Of a stretch of 64,000 bases of DNA, positions 1 through 7,963 are shown piece after piece. Positions within the stretch are counted from its first letter, which is position 1. The number at the start of each line of letters is the position of its first letter. This DNA is from Actinoplanes sp. NBRC 103695 (GTDB lineage: Bacteria > Actinomycetota > Actinomycetes > Mycobacteriales > Micromonosporaceae): contig NZ_BSTL01000001.1 in the NCBI RefSeq assembly GCF_030269485.1, forward strand, positions 1-64,000, given 5' to 3'. Both the position numbers and the translations under genes were made by a program. A model generated the notes under the pieces. That model did no database searches, was not told where the DNA came from, and worked only from the letters and a program-made list of their open reading frames with translations.

Positions 1-13
1 ACCTGCACCCTGC

Positions 14-80
14 AAGTGCCTTCCGTGACAGGAAACTTGGACCCTCAGCAAGTCCTATTTTCCCTGATCAGAAGGCACTT
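14..80. repeat. Inverted repeat with 10-bp arms, function unknown
   Basis: AAGTGCCTTC at 14-23 is matched by its exact reverse complement at 71-80. The 47 bases between can pair only partly. No gene was seen in the first 126 bases. This could be an end of an older mobile element or a transcript-end hairpin; nothing in the sequence decides between them. Confidence 0.4.
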
Positions 81-126
81 CTTCGTTTCTGCCCAGTCCT
101 TGGACACCCCTTAACGAAGGGTCGAG

Positions 127-1014
127 GCTAACACGATCTCTGCTGGCGGGATTTGATCAAGCGGCGCCAGCAATTGAGGGCGCAGGCGAGGCTGACCAGG
201 CTGTCGTGGATGTCCAGGCGTCGTTCCCAGCGGATGGCGAGCCGGCGGAACTGGTGCAGCAGCGCGATGCTCTGTTTCACGACGTAGCGCAGCTTGCCCA
301 GGCCCTTGATCCGGTTGGTCTTGCGACGCGGGATGACCGGCTGAGTGCCGCGTTCGCGGCATGCTTGGCGGAAGGCTTCGCTGTCGTAGCCCTTGTCGGC
401 GAGCAGGACATCGAACCGGCGGCTCGGGCGGCCGCGACGTCCGGTGATGGGTGGGTAGCCGTCGAGCAGGTCGATCGCGCGGCTGATGTCCGGCACGTTA
501 GCGCCCGAGGTCAGCACGTAGATCGGGGTGCCGTTTCCGTCGCAGATCAGATGATGCTTGGAACCCGGCTTGCCGCGGTTGACCGGCGACGGACCTGTGC
601 CGGCACCCCCCTTTTCGCGTCGATGTGGCTCCCGTCGACAACCGCCCTCGACCAGTCCAGTTCGTTGGCCGCGTTCAGTTGCGCGAGCAGGATCCGGTGC
701 AGTTCGTCGAACACACCGGCGTCGGTCCAGCGTTTGATCCGCCGCCAGCACGTCATACCCGAGCCGAAGCCGAGTTCCTGCGGCAGGTCTTCCCACCCGA
801 TCCCGGTGTGCAGCACGTACAAGATGCCTTGCAGGCACTGCCGATCGGGAACCGGCCGCGGACCGGGTGCCTTGGCCGGCCAGGGCGGTAGCAACGGCTC
901 GAGTAGCTGCCACAACTGATCATCGACGATCCACGGCTTGCTCACACCCGACCGAACGAGACCGATCTTCACCTCGTCGCGCTGATCAACATCGATTCAG
1001 CGGATCGTGTTAGC
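127..1014. mobile_element. IS5-family insertion sequence, about 0.89 kb
   Basis: The element is bounded by the 12-bp inverted repeat GCTAACACGATC (127-138, with its reverse complement at 1003-1014). It holds one transposase gene in two overlapping frames on the minus strand. If the dinucleotide TA inside each end is the duplicated target, the true terminal repeat starts at ACACGATC; IS5 relatives often duplicate TA-type targets. The transposase stop codon lies inside the left repeat, so the element is compact. It is the only complete insertion sequence seen in the window and lies among gene fragments. Confidence 0.85.
128..972 (-). CDS. IS5-family transposase, two frames joined by a -1 frameshift
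   Basis: Frame A starts at GTG 972 and carries the N-terminal DUF4096-like helix-turn-helix domain (LLPPWPAKAPGPRP) and the first catalytic Asp in VVDGSHIDAKRG. Frame B runs to the stop at 128 and holds the rest of the DDE domain, with the second Asp in VLLADKGYDS. The frames meet at AAAAGGGGGG (minus strand, 615-606). A -1 slip there joins DAKRG to GAGTGPSPVNRGKPGSKHHL and gives about 281 residues, the normal family length. Oddity: the segment where relatives have VVE(R/Q)T, carrying the catalytic Glu, reads VVKQS (codon AAA at 275-277), so the enzyme may be inactive. Confidence 0.85.
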
Positions 1015-1018
1015 AGCT

Positions 1019-1318
1019 CTAAGTCCCTGCCACGGTTCGGAGCGATGTTGGATCTTGCTCAAATGCATCAAGCTCGATTCCTGAAATGTAGGCGAGAGCC
1101 TGCGCCCCTATTCCGTTCTCTGCTCGGGCGCGTGCGCAGCGGTTGATTACCGCCGTTACGAGCGGGAAGGCGGCCCTGAGGACTCCGCTACGCAACGGTG
1201 CGTCCGTAATTCCGCCATGCAATACGAGATTGCGATGCCGGTAAAGGGCGCGGAATGTGCGAACCAGAGACATTCGCGTGTCCTTCATGACGGAAGCGCT
1301 GTTCAGGGCGGGCAACAT
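1019..1318 (-). pseudogene. C-terminal fragment of a HEPN-like protein
   Basis: This 99-residue frame starts right after an in-frame TGA, so its N-terminus is either lost or unusually short. Residues 24-36 read RALYRHRNLVLHG. RNLVLH fits the RX4H motif of HEPN-domain RNases and abortive-infection proteins, where Arg and His form the active site. The rest looks like the helical C-terminal part of such a domain. The stop lies five bases outside the insertion sequence. It could instead be a small intact gene; the neighbouring gene fragments favour a remnant. Confidence 0.4.
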
Positions 1319-1429
1319 TTTTCAGGTGTACGCGCATCCTGTCAGATGCGTCGGGCCGACCCACCGTGCGTCACAACGCTTGACGCCTCACGGCCGGCCG
1401 CCGCGCATGGTCGGCGGCACGAGAGGGCG

Positions 1430-1897
1430 CCACTCGGTCCGCGTGGCGGGCCAGCAGCCAGCCGCGAGTACCGCAGGCTCCGAATACCGTGTCTCTCCGG
1501 CAATCAGGAACACGGTCGAGGCAGTCGTCGGCGGTGTCGTCGGGCACCCCGCAGACTCCGACGTCACTGCTGCTCGCGCGGCGGGACGCGCATGAACGGT
1601 TGCGGCATGTCATGCACACCGGGGCGCTGACCGCAACGCAGCAGCGCGAGGTCGCCGAACTCGCCACACCCGCCGGCGGCAGGGCGCCACTCATGCGGCC
1701 GCAGCCGTTGCCTGCGGCGTGGCTCGGCCGGTTCGATCGGCCGGAACCGTTGTCATACGTGGCGGTCGAGCCGCTGCTAGTCGCCGAGGTCAGGGTGAGC
1801 AGGCGACGGTCGCCGCATAGGTCGGCCTCGATGCAAATACGCCTGCTCGCAGGGGGTATTCGACGACCAGTACTGCCTGCGGGCCGGTCATAATTCA
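1430..1897 (+). pseudogene. Degraded ATP-dependent DNA ligase, C-terminal (OB-fold) part
   Basis: Three plus-strand frames, read in turn, give a recognisable actinobacterial ATP-dependent DNA ligase C-terminus. AASREYRRLR resembles the end of the nucleotidyltransferase domain. IRNTVEAVVGGV in a second frame resembles the conserved TTEAVVGAV segment. A third frame carries LLLARRDAHERLRHV, TGALTATQQREVAEL and then WLGRFDRPEPLSYVAVEPLL. The closing GVFDDQYCLRAG, like the family's GRxRHPxRxLRxR, is in yet another frame. At least three frameshifts therefore inactivate it, and most of the adenylation domain with the catalytic Lys is absent. The assignment rests on remembered family motifs, not an alignment. 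Confidence 0.55.
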
Positions 1898-1986
1898 ATG
1901 TCCCGGCCGGTGCAAGCAGGAGTTGTGCCGCGTGCCGCGCGGAGCCTCACCGGGGGCAGTCGGCCGCGGCGGCTGCCCGGTGTTTG

Positions 1987-2193
1987 TCAGCGTGTGGCGT
2001 GGAATGCCTCCACCGCCGCGGCCGGGATACGGCCACGTCCGGACACCTGGTAGCCGTTCTTGCCGGCCCATTCCCAGATGGCCTGGTTCCGGTCGCGGTT
2101 GTCCTGCGGCGAAGCGACCGCCGGGGCCGGCCCTCGGGTGGTGGTCCAGAACGGCTTCGGCCGGGACGGTGGACACGGCCGCAGGCGCCCGAC
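1987..2193 (-). pseudogene. lsr2: Lsr2 C-terminal DNA-binding domain remnant
   Basis: The minus frame ending at TGA 1987 reads NQAIWEWAGKNGYQVSGRG followed by RIPAAAVEAFHATR. This is the AT-hook-like domain of Lsr2 nucleoid-associated silencers, whose hallmark is RGRIP near the C-terminus. The frame opens only after a TAA at 2194-2196 and has no start codon in a sensible place. The N-terminal dimerisation domain (about 50 residues beginning MAQKV in relatives) is not seen in any frame upstream. It is best read as a remnant that has lost its N-terminal half. A divergent single-domain Lsr2-like protein translated by frameshifting is possible but less likely. Confidence 0.6.
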
Positions 2194-2458
2194 TTAAGGG
2201 TTCGCTGCCCCAGTCTGTCCGCCGGCAGATCTCGATGGGTCGCTCCCGCAACGCTGGGACGAGCCGTGCATGGAAGGTTGCGCTGCCACCGGCGTAGCAG
2301 CGCGTTGTCGCGTGTTCCGAAAGGAGGGCCACTGCGAGAAACACGGTGAGTGCGAGCTGAACGTCGTCGATCCGGTGTGTTTCTCCTACTCCTCTGCTGA
2401 TTTCGCACGGATCTTGCGGGCTAGGCGCTTGATCAACGCCACCAAGGTGCTGGCTACC

Positions 2459-3256
2459 TCATGACTGGGCCGGCTGGCTGGTGTGGACGGCTGCGTAGGA
2501 ATACATCGCCAGCACCGCGAACGTTATCGCCTGTCCCAGGAGCAGCGACCATGACGGCAACAGGTAGTCGTACGGGAGCGAGGCCAGCCAGACAGCACTC
2601 AGCGGGGTGGAGGCCGCTGCGCCGAGGATGAGCCAGCCGACGCGCCCCGGCGTCCGCGATAGGTTCTGTCGGGTGGCCTTCCGCGACACGAGGAGCACGT
2701 AAACCGATCCCACCAGCAGGAGTGCACTCATCACGATGCCGAACTGGAACGCTTCGCCGGGCACGGCGTCGAGGCAGGCCTTGGACGGTTGCTTGCCGCG
2801 GCCGGAGCAGAGGCGGATCTCGACATCGTTGGCCGCGCCGCCGACGAGGAACATCGCGATCACCGGGCCGACCACCGTCGCCACGAGTCGCGCCGCGGTG
2901 ATCATCGGCCCGAGGTGCGCGAAGGGCGCTGCGGCCAAGACGATTGCATAGAACATGCCGAGAATCGAGAGGCAGAACACCGGACCGAGGAGAAAGAATC
3001 CGGAGTATGTCAATCCCTGGTCGGCCGGGCCGCTGGCGACCTGACCGTAGGTGATGGCGCAGATGATCAGCGCGACGAGCGTAGTGAACAGGACCACCGT
3101 GGTGTCGCGGTGGGTGTTCGTCGCCGCGTCCTCGGCTGACGGTCGGCGTAGATAGCCCAGCAATGCGCTGAACGCGAACGCGGCAAGAACGCCGGCGATC
3201 TGCGAATATAACCCGGCCGTATTCCCGAGGTCGATGTTCGAATCAGCCACCGCCAT
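2459..3256 (-). CDS. Membrane protein of unknown function, about seven segments
   Basis: The 265-residue protein is strongly hydrophobic. Segments lie near residues 18-36, 53-72, 84-110, 118-140, 170-190, 207-226 and 233-255. A loop of about 30 residues between segments four and five contains two Cys (RLCSGRG and KACLD) that could form a disulfide outside the cell. I recognise no transporter or enzyme signature. The start is ATG 3256, read MAVADSN. It stands alone on its strand in a gene-poor stretch beside degraded sequence. Confidence 0.75.
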   Translation of the reverse strand: MAVADSNIDLGNTAGLYSQIAGVLAAFAFSALLGYLRRPSAEDAATNTHRDTTVVLFTTLVALIICAITYGQVASGPADQGLTYSGFFLLGPVFCLSILGMFYAIVLAAAPFAHLGPMITAARLVATVVGPVIAMFLVGGAANDVEIRLCSGRGKQPSKACLDAVPGEAFQFGIVMSALLLVGSVYVLLVSRKATRQNLSRTPGRVGWLILGAAASTPLSAVWLASLPYDYLLPSWSLLLGQAITFAVLAMYSYAAVHTSQPAQS

Positions 3257-3599
3257 GAGGCTCCCTTCGACGCCTGAAACCTATAGGCCGGCGAACCCGA
3301 ACACATCGCACGCTTGGGCGTCGAGACCCTCCACATCAGACGTCGGCTGATCGGCCGGAAGATGTCGGCGCCGATCCGATCGGCCGGTCCCGGGGCCGGC
3401 TTGTGGTCGGGGGCCGCCCGACGCGGCCGACGAGTTGGAGCTGTTGACCGTTCTGCGTGAGTGACAGCTCGGCCTGCACGAATTCCAGAACGCCTGGGAC
3501 ACCGCCGACACTTGGTAGATCGGTCAACATCATCTCGGATCACCATGCACGGATTGCGGCACGAGAGTGATACAGCGCAATGCATTTGCTTCGATCGAC
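3257..3599. other. Gene-poor stretch, possible unidentified remnants
   Basis: No convincing gene was found. A minus-strand frame at 3336-3533 begins MMLTDLPSVGGVPGVLEF and looks protein-like for its first 45 residues before turning into low-complexity Arg/Pro/Ser sequence. It may be the head of a broken gene, but I could not identify a family. Confidence 0.3.
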
Positions 3600-4205
3600 T
3601 CAGCTGTGCGCTCGGCCGCCTTCCTGGGCGAGCTGCAGCGGAATGCCGAAATGGAAAATGGCTCTGGCGGCTACATCAGCAGGTTCCGTGCGGGTGTTAT
3701 CGACACGAAGATAGTCAGTGCGATCGTCGAACTGGCCTTCCGAACTGAGGCGATGCCGCTCGTCCAGTTCAAGCAAATTGCGCTGCGAAAACGCGACATC
3801 TCGCTTCGACGGCTTTTCAGCAATACGTGATGCGCCCTGATTTCGCTGCAGCCGCTCCTCTTGGCTCGCCTCCAGCTCAAGATAGAGGACTCGGCCTCCG
3901 CGTCGCCTGAACGGCTCCGCGAATTGCTCCACTGCCCGCTCGTCCTCCGGAAGGTCGAACGCCCATACGTACGTAAAGATCAGTCCAGGCAGGTCGCTGG
4001 CCGCGACCTCCTCGATCAGGTCACAACGAAACCGGTCGACCAGCCGCCCGAACGGCGGGCTACCAAAGGGGAAGAAGCGCAGCACAGGCTCGATCGCCAG
4101 GTGGTTGTGGAACAGCCGCAGGCCGGTCCGAGCAGCGATCTGCTCTCCCACGGTCATCTTTCCGACGGCAGGCGGGCCGATAATGAATAGTAGCGTTCCT
4201 GTCAC
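3600..4205 (-). CDS. P-loop kinase-like / AAA-family ATPase
   Basis: The protein is 201 residues long. The Walker A motif GPPAVGKMT (residues 10-18) is followed by HNHLAIEPV, a pattern I associate with small shikimate/gluconate-kinase-like ATPases of unknown substrate. RRRGGRVLYLELEAS near the middle fits the core strand, and EERLQRNQG fits the lid Arg region. The enzyme probably phosphorylates a small molecule, but the substrate cannot be read. It starts at ATG 4205. The upstream 50 bases are AT-rich (TATAAAAATAAAG on the minus strand), compatible with a promoter. Confidence 0.75.
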   Translation of the reverse strand: MTGTLLFIIGPPAVGKMTVGEQIAARTGLRLFHNHLAIEPVLRFFPFGSPPFGRLVDRFRCDLIEEVAASDLPGLIFTYVWAFDLPEDERAVEQFAEPFRRRGGRVLYLELEASQEERLQRNQGASRIAEKPSKRDVAFSQRNLLELDERHRLSSEGQFDDRTDYLRVDNTRTEPADVAARAIFHFGIPLQLAQEGGRAHS

Positions 4206-4590
4206 GTTGGAAACGCTAACAGCTTTGATCTCGGGCTCGAAGCTTTATTTTTATATGATCGGATGCTCATGACTCCCGACAACGGGGCACGCGAGCACAC
4301 TCACATCGGCAGATGAGTGCGCACTGCATTGAGTCCGCCACGTTGACGGTCGGCGACGGTTCTCCATGGTCGCGGGCCTGGCGTCCGCGCCGTTCCGGCG
4401 CCTCCGCTGCGATCTGGGCAGCTGAGGCCCCTCCTTCTTGGATGACCGGTCGACCGCAGTCGCCGTCGCTACGCCCGCGAGCACGTCGAGTAGTCGGTGT
4501 TTGCGGCTGCCGCTGGGAAGGTGGGTAGGAGCGGACCGCTAGACCCGCGGGTGTCACTAGTGCTGGGCGCGTCCCGCCTACCCTGCGTCT
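4206..4590. other. Intergenic stretch without an identifiable gene
   Basis: The leftmost 50 bases are AT-rich and probably hold the promoter of the kinase-like gene at 3600-4205. The remaining frames on both strands are Arg/Ser/Pro-rich and match nothing I recognise. Confidence 0.4.
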
Positions 4591-4914
4591 GTGCTGATCA
4601 AGGTGACGGCTGACTACGGGTGCGCCCCGCTATGGATCCGGCGCGAGCGGGACGAGGTCTTTCTGCCGTGCGAACCGGACGACCTCCAGCTCAGCCCGGC
4701 CTTGTCCGGCCGGCTCGGGGCCTGGCGCCGGTGGTACGAGTCGATGATCAACATCGCGGACCCGTACGACAGCCGGCCGGTCGAGGAGGCCGGGCAGGCG
4801 GCTCTCGAGGCGGAAGGCCGGCACCTCGCCGCGCGGGTCGCCGAGGAACTGCCGCACGCCACCGTCTGGTTCTACCGGGATCAGCAGCCGGAGCCGGACG
4901 GCCGGGCCGCCTGA
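4591..4914 (+). CDS. Small conserved-looking protein of unknown function
   Basis: The protein has 107 residues and starts at GTG 4591 (MLIKVTADYGCAPLW). It has no signal peptide or membrane segment. The body is acidic with several Trp and Tyr (GAWRRWYESMINIADPYD) and a helical C-terminal half. I recognise no domain. Composition and the clean start support a real gene. It converges on the site-2 protease gene with only 12 bases between the stops. Confidence 0.65.
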   Translation: MLIKVTADYGCAPLWIRRERDEVFLPCEPDDLQLSPALSGRLGAWRRWYESMINIADPYDSRPVEEAGQAALEAEGRHLAARVAEELPHATVWFYRDQQPEPDGRAA

Positions 4915-4926
4915 CCGAGCCGGCCC

Positions 4927-6165
4927 TTACCGGATGGTGATCGGGTTGACGATGTCGGCCGTCAGCGTGAGCAGCGTGAAGGCGCCGCCGATCAGGATCA
5001 CGGTGTAGGTCATCGGCATCATCTTGAGATAGTTCACCCGGCCCGGGTCGGGCCGGCCCAGCCGCGCGGCGGCCCAGGAACGGGCCCGCTCGAACCAGGC
5101 GATGGCGATGTGCCCTCCGTCGAGCGGCAGCAGCGGCAGCAGGTTGAAGAAACCCATGAACACGTTCAGCCCGATGAAGATCATCAGCACTGTCGACCAG
5201 AGGCCGAGCGAGGCCGCCTCCCCGCCGATCAGGCTGACTCCGACCACGCTGATCGGCGTGTTCGGGTCACGCTCGGCACCGGTGATCGAGTGCCAGAGGG
5301 CGGGAATCTTCGACGGGATGCGCTTGGCCGACTCGTAGGTCTGGCCGACCATCCAGCCGGAGTAGGTCGCGGTCGCCCCGACGGCGCCGGCCGGGCCGAA
5401 GGTCACCTCACGAGGGGCGGAGATGTGCAGGCTGACGCCCAGGGCGGCCACGGTGGCGACCGGGCCGGCCGGGTCGTCCAGCGGCGGGCGCCGCACCGCG
5501 CTCAGGTCGGCGCGCGCCACGGCGGGCTGCCCGTCGCGGGTGTAGGCCACCTCCGCCGGGCCGGGCCGGGTCTGCCGGACGACGCGCAGCATGTCGGCGT
5601 AGTTCGCGATCGGCACCCCGTTGACGGCGGTGAGCACGTCACCGGTGCGCAGCCCGGCCACCTTGGCGGGCGCCACCGGGTCGGCGGGGGTGCAGGCCCG
5701 GGCGGCGTCCGGCGTGACACAGGCGCCGATCGTGATCGCGGCCGGCTGTGTGGCCAGGTCGGCCTCGTTCTGCGGGTAGTCGAGGTTGGGCACACCGACG
5801 TACGCGGCGGCGAACCAGAGCGTCACGACGGCCAGGGCGAACTGCACCATGACGCCGGAGACCATGACGACGGTGCGTTTCCACACCGGGAACCTCCACA
5901 TCGCCCGGTGCTGGTCCGCCGGGTCGACGTCGTCGTCGTGCGGGGTCATCCCGACGATCTTGCAGAATCCGCCGAGCGGGATGGCCTTGAGGCCGTACTC
6001 GGTTCCGCCGCGACGCCACGAGAAGATCGTCGGCCCGTACCCGACGAAGTACTGGGTGACCCGCATCCCGAACCGCTTCGCGCTGAGCAGGTGCCCCGCC
6101 TCGTGCAGGCTCACCGAGACGAGAATGGCCAGCGCGAAGGCAACCGTGAACAACACCCGCATCAT
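4927..6165 (-). CDS. Site-2 (M50) intramembrane zinc metalloprotease, RseP/Rip1-like
   Basis: The 412-residue membrane protein has HEAGH at residues 21-25 inside the first helix (zinc ligands and catalytic Glu) and the second M50 signature LPLLPLDGGHIA near residue 350. Between them is a PDZ-like domain (VAGLRTGDVLTAVNGVPI). Such proteases cut membrane-embedded anti-sigma factors and other single-pass proteins to release signals. The start is ATG 6165; a GTG three bases upstream is equally usable. A much longer open frame extends upstream but lies over the MFS gene in another frame. No isoprenoid-pathway genes, the usual partners of rip1 in mycobacteria, are adjacent. Confidence 0.9.
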   Translation of the reverse strand: MMRVLFTVAFALAILVSVSLHEAGHLLSAKRFGMRVTQYFVGYGPTIFSWRRGGTEYGLKAIPLGGFCKIVGMTPHDDDVDPADQHRAMWRFPVWKRTVVMVSGVMVQFALAVVTLWFAAAYVGVPNLDYPQNEADLATQPAAITIGACVTPDAARACTPADPVAPAKVAGLRTGDVLTAVNGVPIANYADMLRVVRQTRPGPAEVAYTRDGQPAVARADLSAVRRPPLDDPAGPVATVAALGVSLHISAPREVTFGPAGAVGATATYSGWMVGQTYESAKRIPSKIPALWHSITGAERDPNTPISVVGVSLIGGEAASLGLWSTVLMIFIGLNVFMGFFNLLPLLPLDGGHIAIAWFERARSWAAARLGRPDPGRVNYLKMMPMTYTVILIGGAFTLLTLTADIVNPITIR

Positions 6166-6200
6166 CACAGCGCCGTAGGTTACCGGACGTCCGCGACCCG

Positions 6201-7430
6201 TCAGGCCAGGCTGGAGGCCTGAAGAGTGACCGGCGCCGGGGCGCGGGCCGTCGCCCAGCGGACCGCCGCCGGGGTGGCCAGCCCGGTGAGCAGGAACATC
6301 GCGCCGACCGCGAACCAGCCCGGCCGCCCCCACCCGATGCACAGCCCGATCAGCAGCGCCGGCCCGAACGCCTCGGCCAGGCCCATGCCCAGCCCGAAGA
6401 CGCCCAGGTACTGCCCGGTGGCGTGCTGCGGCGCCAGCGCGAACGACACCTCGAACCCGCCGCCCGCGTGCCACATCTCGCCGACCGTGTGCACGACCAC
6501 CGCGCCCAGCAGGAGGGTCGTCGCCGCCCAGGACGGCACCCCGGCCGCCGTCGCGACCAGCCCGCACGAGACCAGGAATGCCAGCCCGGCCCGGCGGTAG
6601 GCCCGGCCGCCCGCGGCGGGGGAGGTGATCGACCGGCTGGCCGGCACCTGGAACGCCACCACGATCACCGTGCTCACCAGCATCGTCCCGGCGACCAGCC
6701 AGCGCGGCGCCGCCGTGGACCGCACCAGCCACAGCGGGATCGCCACGGTCAGCACCTTGAACTGGATCGCCATCACCCCGTCGAGCGCGGTGAGCAGCAG
6801 GTAGGGCCGGTCCCGCAGGGCGAGCCACCGCGGCGCGCCGGTGGCGGGGAGCGGCGGCACCGGTGGCAGCAGGAAGACGATCGCCGCGGCCGCGGCGAAG
6901 GCCACGGCATTTCCCACAACCATGATCTGGTACGCGGAAACGGTGCCTTCCTGCACGGTCCACCCGGCGAGGAGCGCCCCCAGCGAGACGCCGACGTTGG
7001 TGACCGACCGCAGATACGCCCGGAACCGTTGCGGCCGGTCCCCGCCGAACTCCCGGATCAGTGGACTGCGCGCCGCCAGCCCGGCCGCCTTCGCCCCGGT
7101 CGCCGCGCTGACCGCCACCACGAAGAGCCAGAACGAGTCGGCCAGCACGAACGCCGCCGTGGCGACGGCCTGGGCGAGCAGGGTGCCGACGTACACCCCG
7201 CGGGCGCCGACCCGGTCGGCGAGATGCCCGGCCGCGACGCCGACGGCCAGCGCCGCCACGCCCGCGATGCCCAGCCCGAGCCCGACCTGCCCGGCGGGCA
7301 GACGCACCGCCTCGGTGAAGAACAGCACCCCGGCGGTCAGGTAGAGCCCGCTGCCCACGGTGTAGACGAAGTTGGAGGCGGCGAGCACCCGCTGCGGCCC
7401 GCGCTCCGGCAAAAGTCCGCTCACGTCCAC
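6201..7430 (-). CDS. Major facilitator superfamily transporter
   Basis: The protein has 409 residues and about 12 hydrophobic segments. The loop between helices two and three contains GHLADRVGARGVYVG, the MFS motif A (GxLaDrxGxrxxl). The first residues, LLPERGPQRVLAASNFVYT, are typical of actinobacterial drug-efflux-like members. It starts at GTG 7430. A 23-bp palindrome (7438-7460) lies just upstream, so expression is probably controlled by a small repressor not present nearby. The substrate is unknown. It is transcribed away from the gene at 7465-7947, whose stop is 35 bases upstream. Confidence 0.88.
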   Translation of the reverse strand: MDVSGLLPERGPQRVLAASNFVYTVGSGLYLTAGVLFFTEAVRLPAGQVGLGLGIAGVAALAVGVAAGHLADRVGARGVYVGTLLAQAVATAAFVLADSFWLFVVAVSAATGAKAAGLAARSPLIREFGGDRPQRFRAYLRSVTNVGVSLGALLAGWTVQEGTVSAYQIMVVGNAVAFAAAAAIVFLLPPVPPLPATGAPRWLALRDRPYLLLTALDGVMAIQFKVLTVAIPLWLVRSTAAPRWLVAGTMLVSTVIVVAFQVPASRSITSPAAGGRAYRRAGLAFLVSCGLVATAAGVPSWAATTLLLGAVVVHTVGEMWHAGGGFEVSFALAPQHATGQYLGVFGLGMGLAEAFGPALLIGLCIGWGRPGWFAVGAMFLLTGLATPAAVRWATARAPAPVTLQASSLA

Positions 7431-7437
7431 CCCCCGC

Positions 7438-7460
7438 AGTAAGGACCATCGGCCTTACTG
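7438..7460. promoter_or_regulatory. Operator-like palindrome before the MFS gene
   Basis: CAGTAAGG (7438-7445) and CCTTACTG (7453-7460) are perfect inverted repeats separated by 7 bp, 8 bp upstream of the MFS start. Size and position fit a dimeric repressor site (TetR, MarR or ArsR class). Confidence 0.55.
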
Positions 7461-7464
7461 CAAC

Positions 7465-7947
7465 TTACCGGCTATTGCCAGTAATGGGCAATAGCTGGAA
7501 GATGCGCAGCGTACGGCCGGCACGCTCGTCGTACGAGCGGTAGGCGGGCCAGACCCGCAGCAGCAGCGGCCACACCCGGTCCCGTTCCGCGCCGGTCAGG
7601 AACGTGGCCCGCACCGCGGTCGTCACGCCCGCGACGGTCACGGTCGCGGCGGGCTCGTCCAACAGGTTGGCGGACCACGCCGGGTGGTGGTCCTGGCCCC
7701 AGTTCGAGCCGATCACCAGGTACGCGTCACCGTCACGCGCGTACAGGACCGGCCGTTCGCGGGGCAGCCCGCTGCGCCGCCCGCGCGTCGTCAGCAGCAG
7801 GGTCGGCGGCGCCGTCCGCCACCCGACCACCGAGAACCGTCCGCGGGTGAGCCGGATCAGCCGCCGGTCGAGCGGCATCAACAGACGGCCCCCGAGGGCG
7901 AACCATCGCCGATGACCGAGTCGCAGAATGAGATCGCTGAGTCGCAC
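7465..7947 (-). CDS. Deazaflavin-dependent nitroreductase-family oxidoreductase
   Basis: The protein has 160 residues. The core LLLTTRGRRSGLPRERPVLY and then YLVIGSNWGQDHHPAWSANL matches the DDN/F420-dependent oxidoreductase family (PF04075), which uses cofactor F420 to reduce varied substrates. In that family the GRRSG and SNWG stretches bind the cofactor. It is full length for the family and starts at ATG 7947. It shares its strand with the MFS gene downstream. No F420 biosynthesis gene is nearby. The physiological substrate cannot be told from sequence. Confidence 0.85.
   Translation of the reverse strand: MRLSDLILRLGHRRWFALGGRLLMPLDRRLIRLTRGRFSVVGWRTAPPTLLLTTRGRRSGLPRERPVLYARDGDAYLVIGSNWGQDHHPAWSANLLDEPAATVTVAGVTTAVRATFLTGAERDRVWPLLLRVWPAYRSYDERAGRTLRIFQLLPITGNSR
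7471..7495 (-). terminator. Hairpin over the oxidoreductase stop region
   Basis: GCTATTGCC (7471-7479) and GGCAATAGC (7487-7495) form a 9-bp perfect stem with a 7-base loop that overlaps the last codons of the oxidoreductase gene. No U-tract follows on either strand, so it is either a weak terminator or an RNA-stabilising end. Confidence 0.4.
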
Positions 7948-7963
7948 GGTCGGTCAAGATACT

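Noticed and set aside
1371..1898. A 175-codon frame on the minus strand
   Set aside because: Ser/Arg/Cys-rich without motifs; the opposite strand carries the recognisable ligase remnant.
2395..2458. Short basic peptide frame (IKRLARKIRAKSAEE) just after the membrane protein gene
   Set aside because: No plausible start or Shine-Dalgarno; too short to support without expression data.
4927..7449. An 840-codon open frame that would fuse the M50 protease to an N-terminal half
   Set aside because: The first 428 codons lie over the MFS gene in another frame and are low-complexity; only the part from 6165 down is a real protein.
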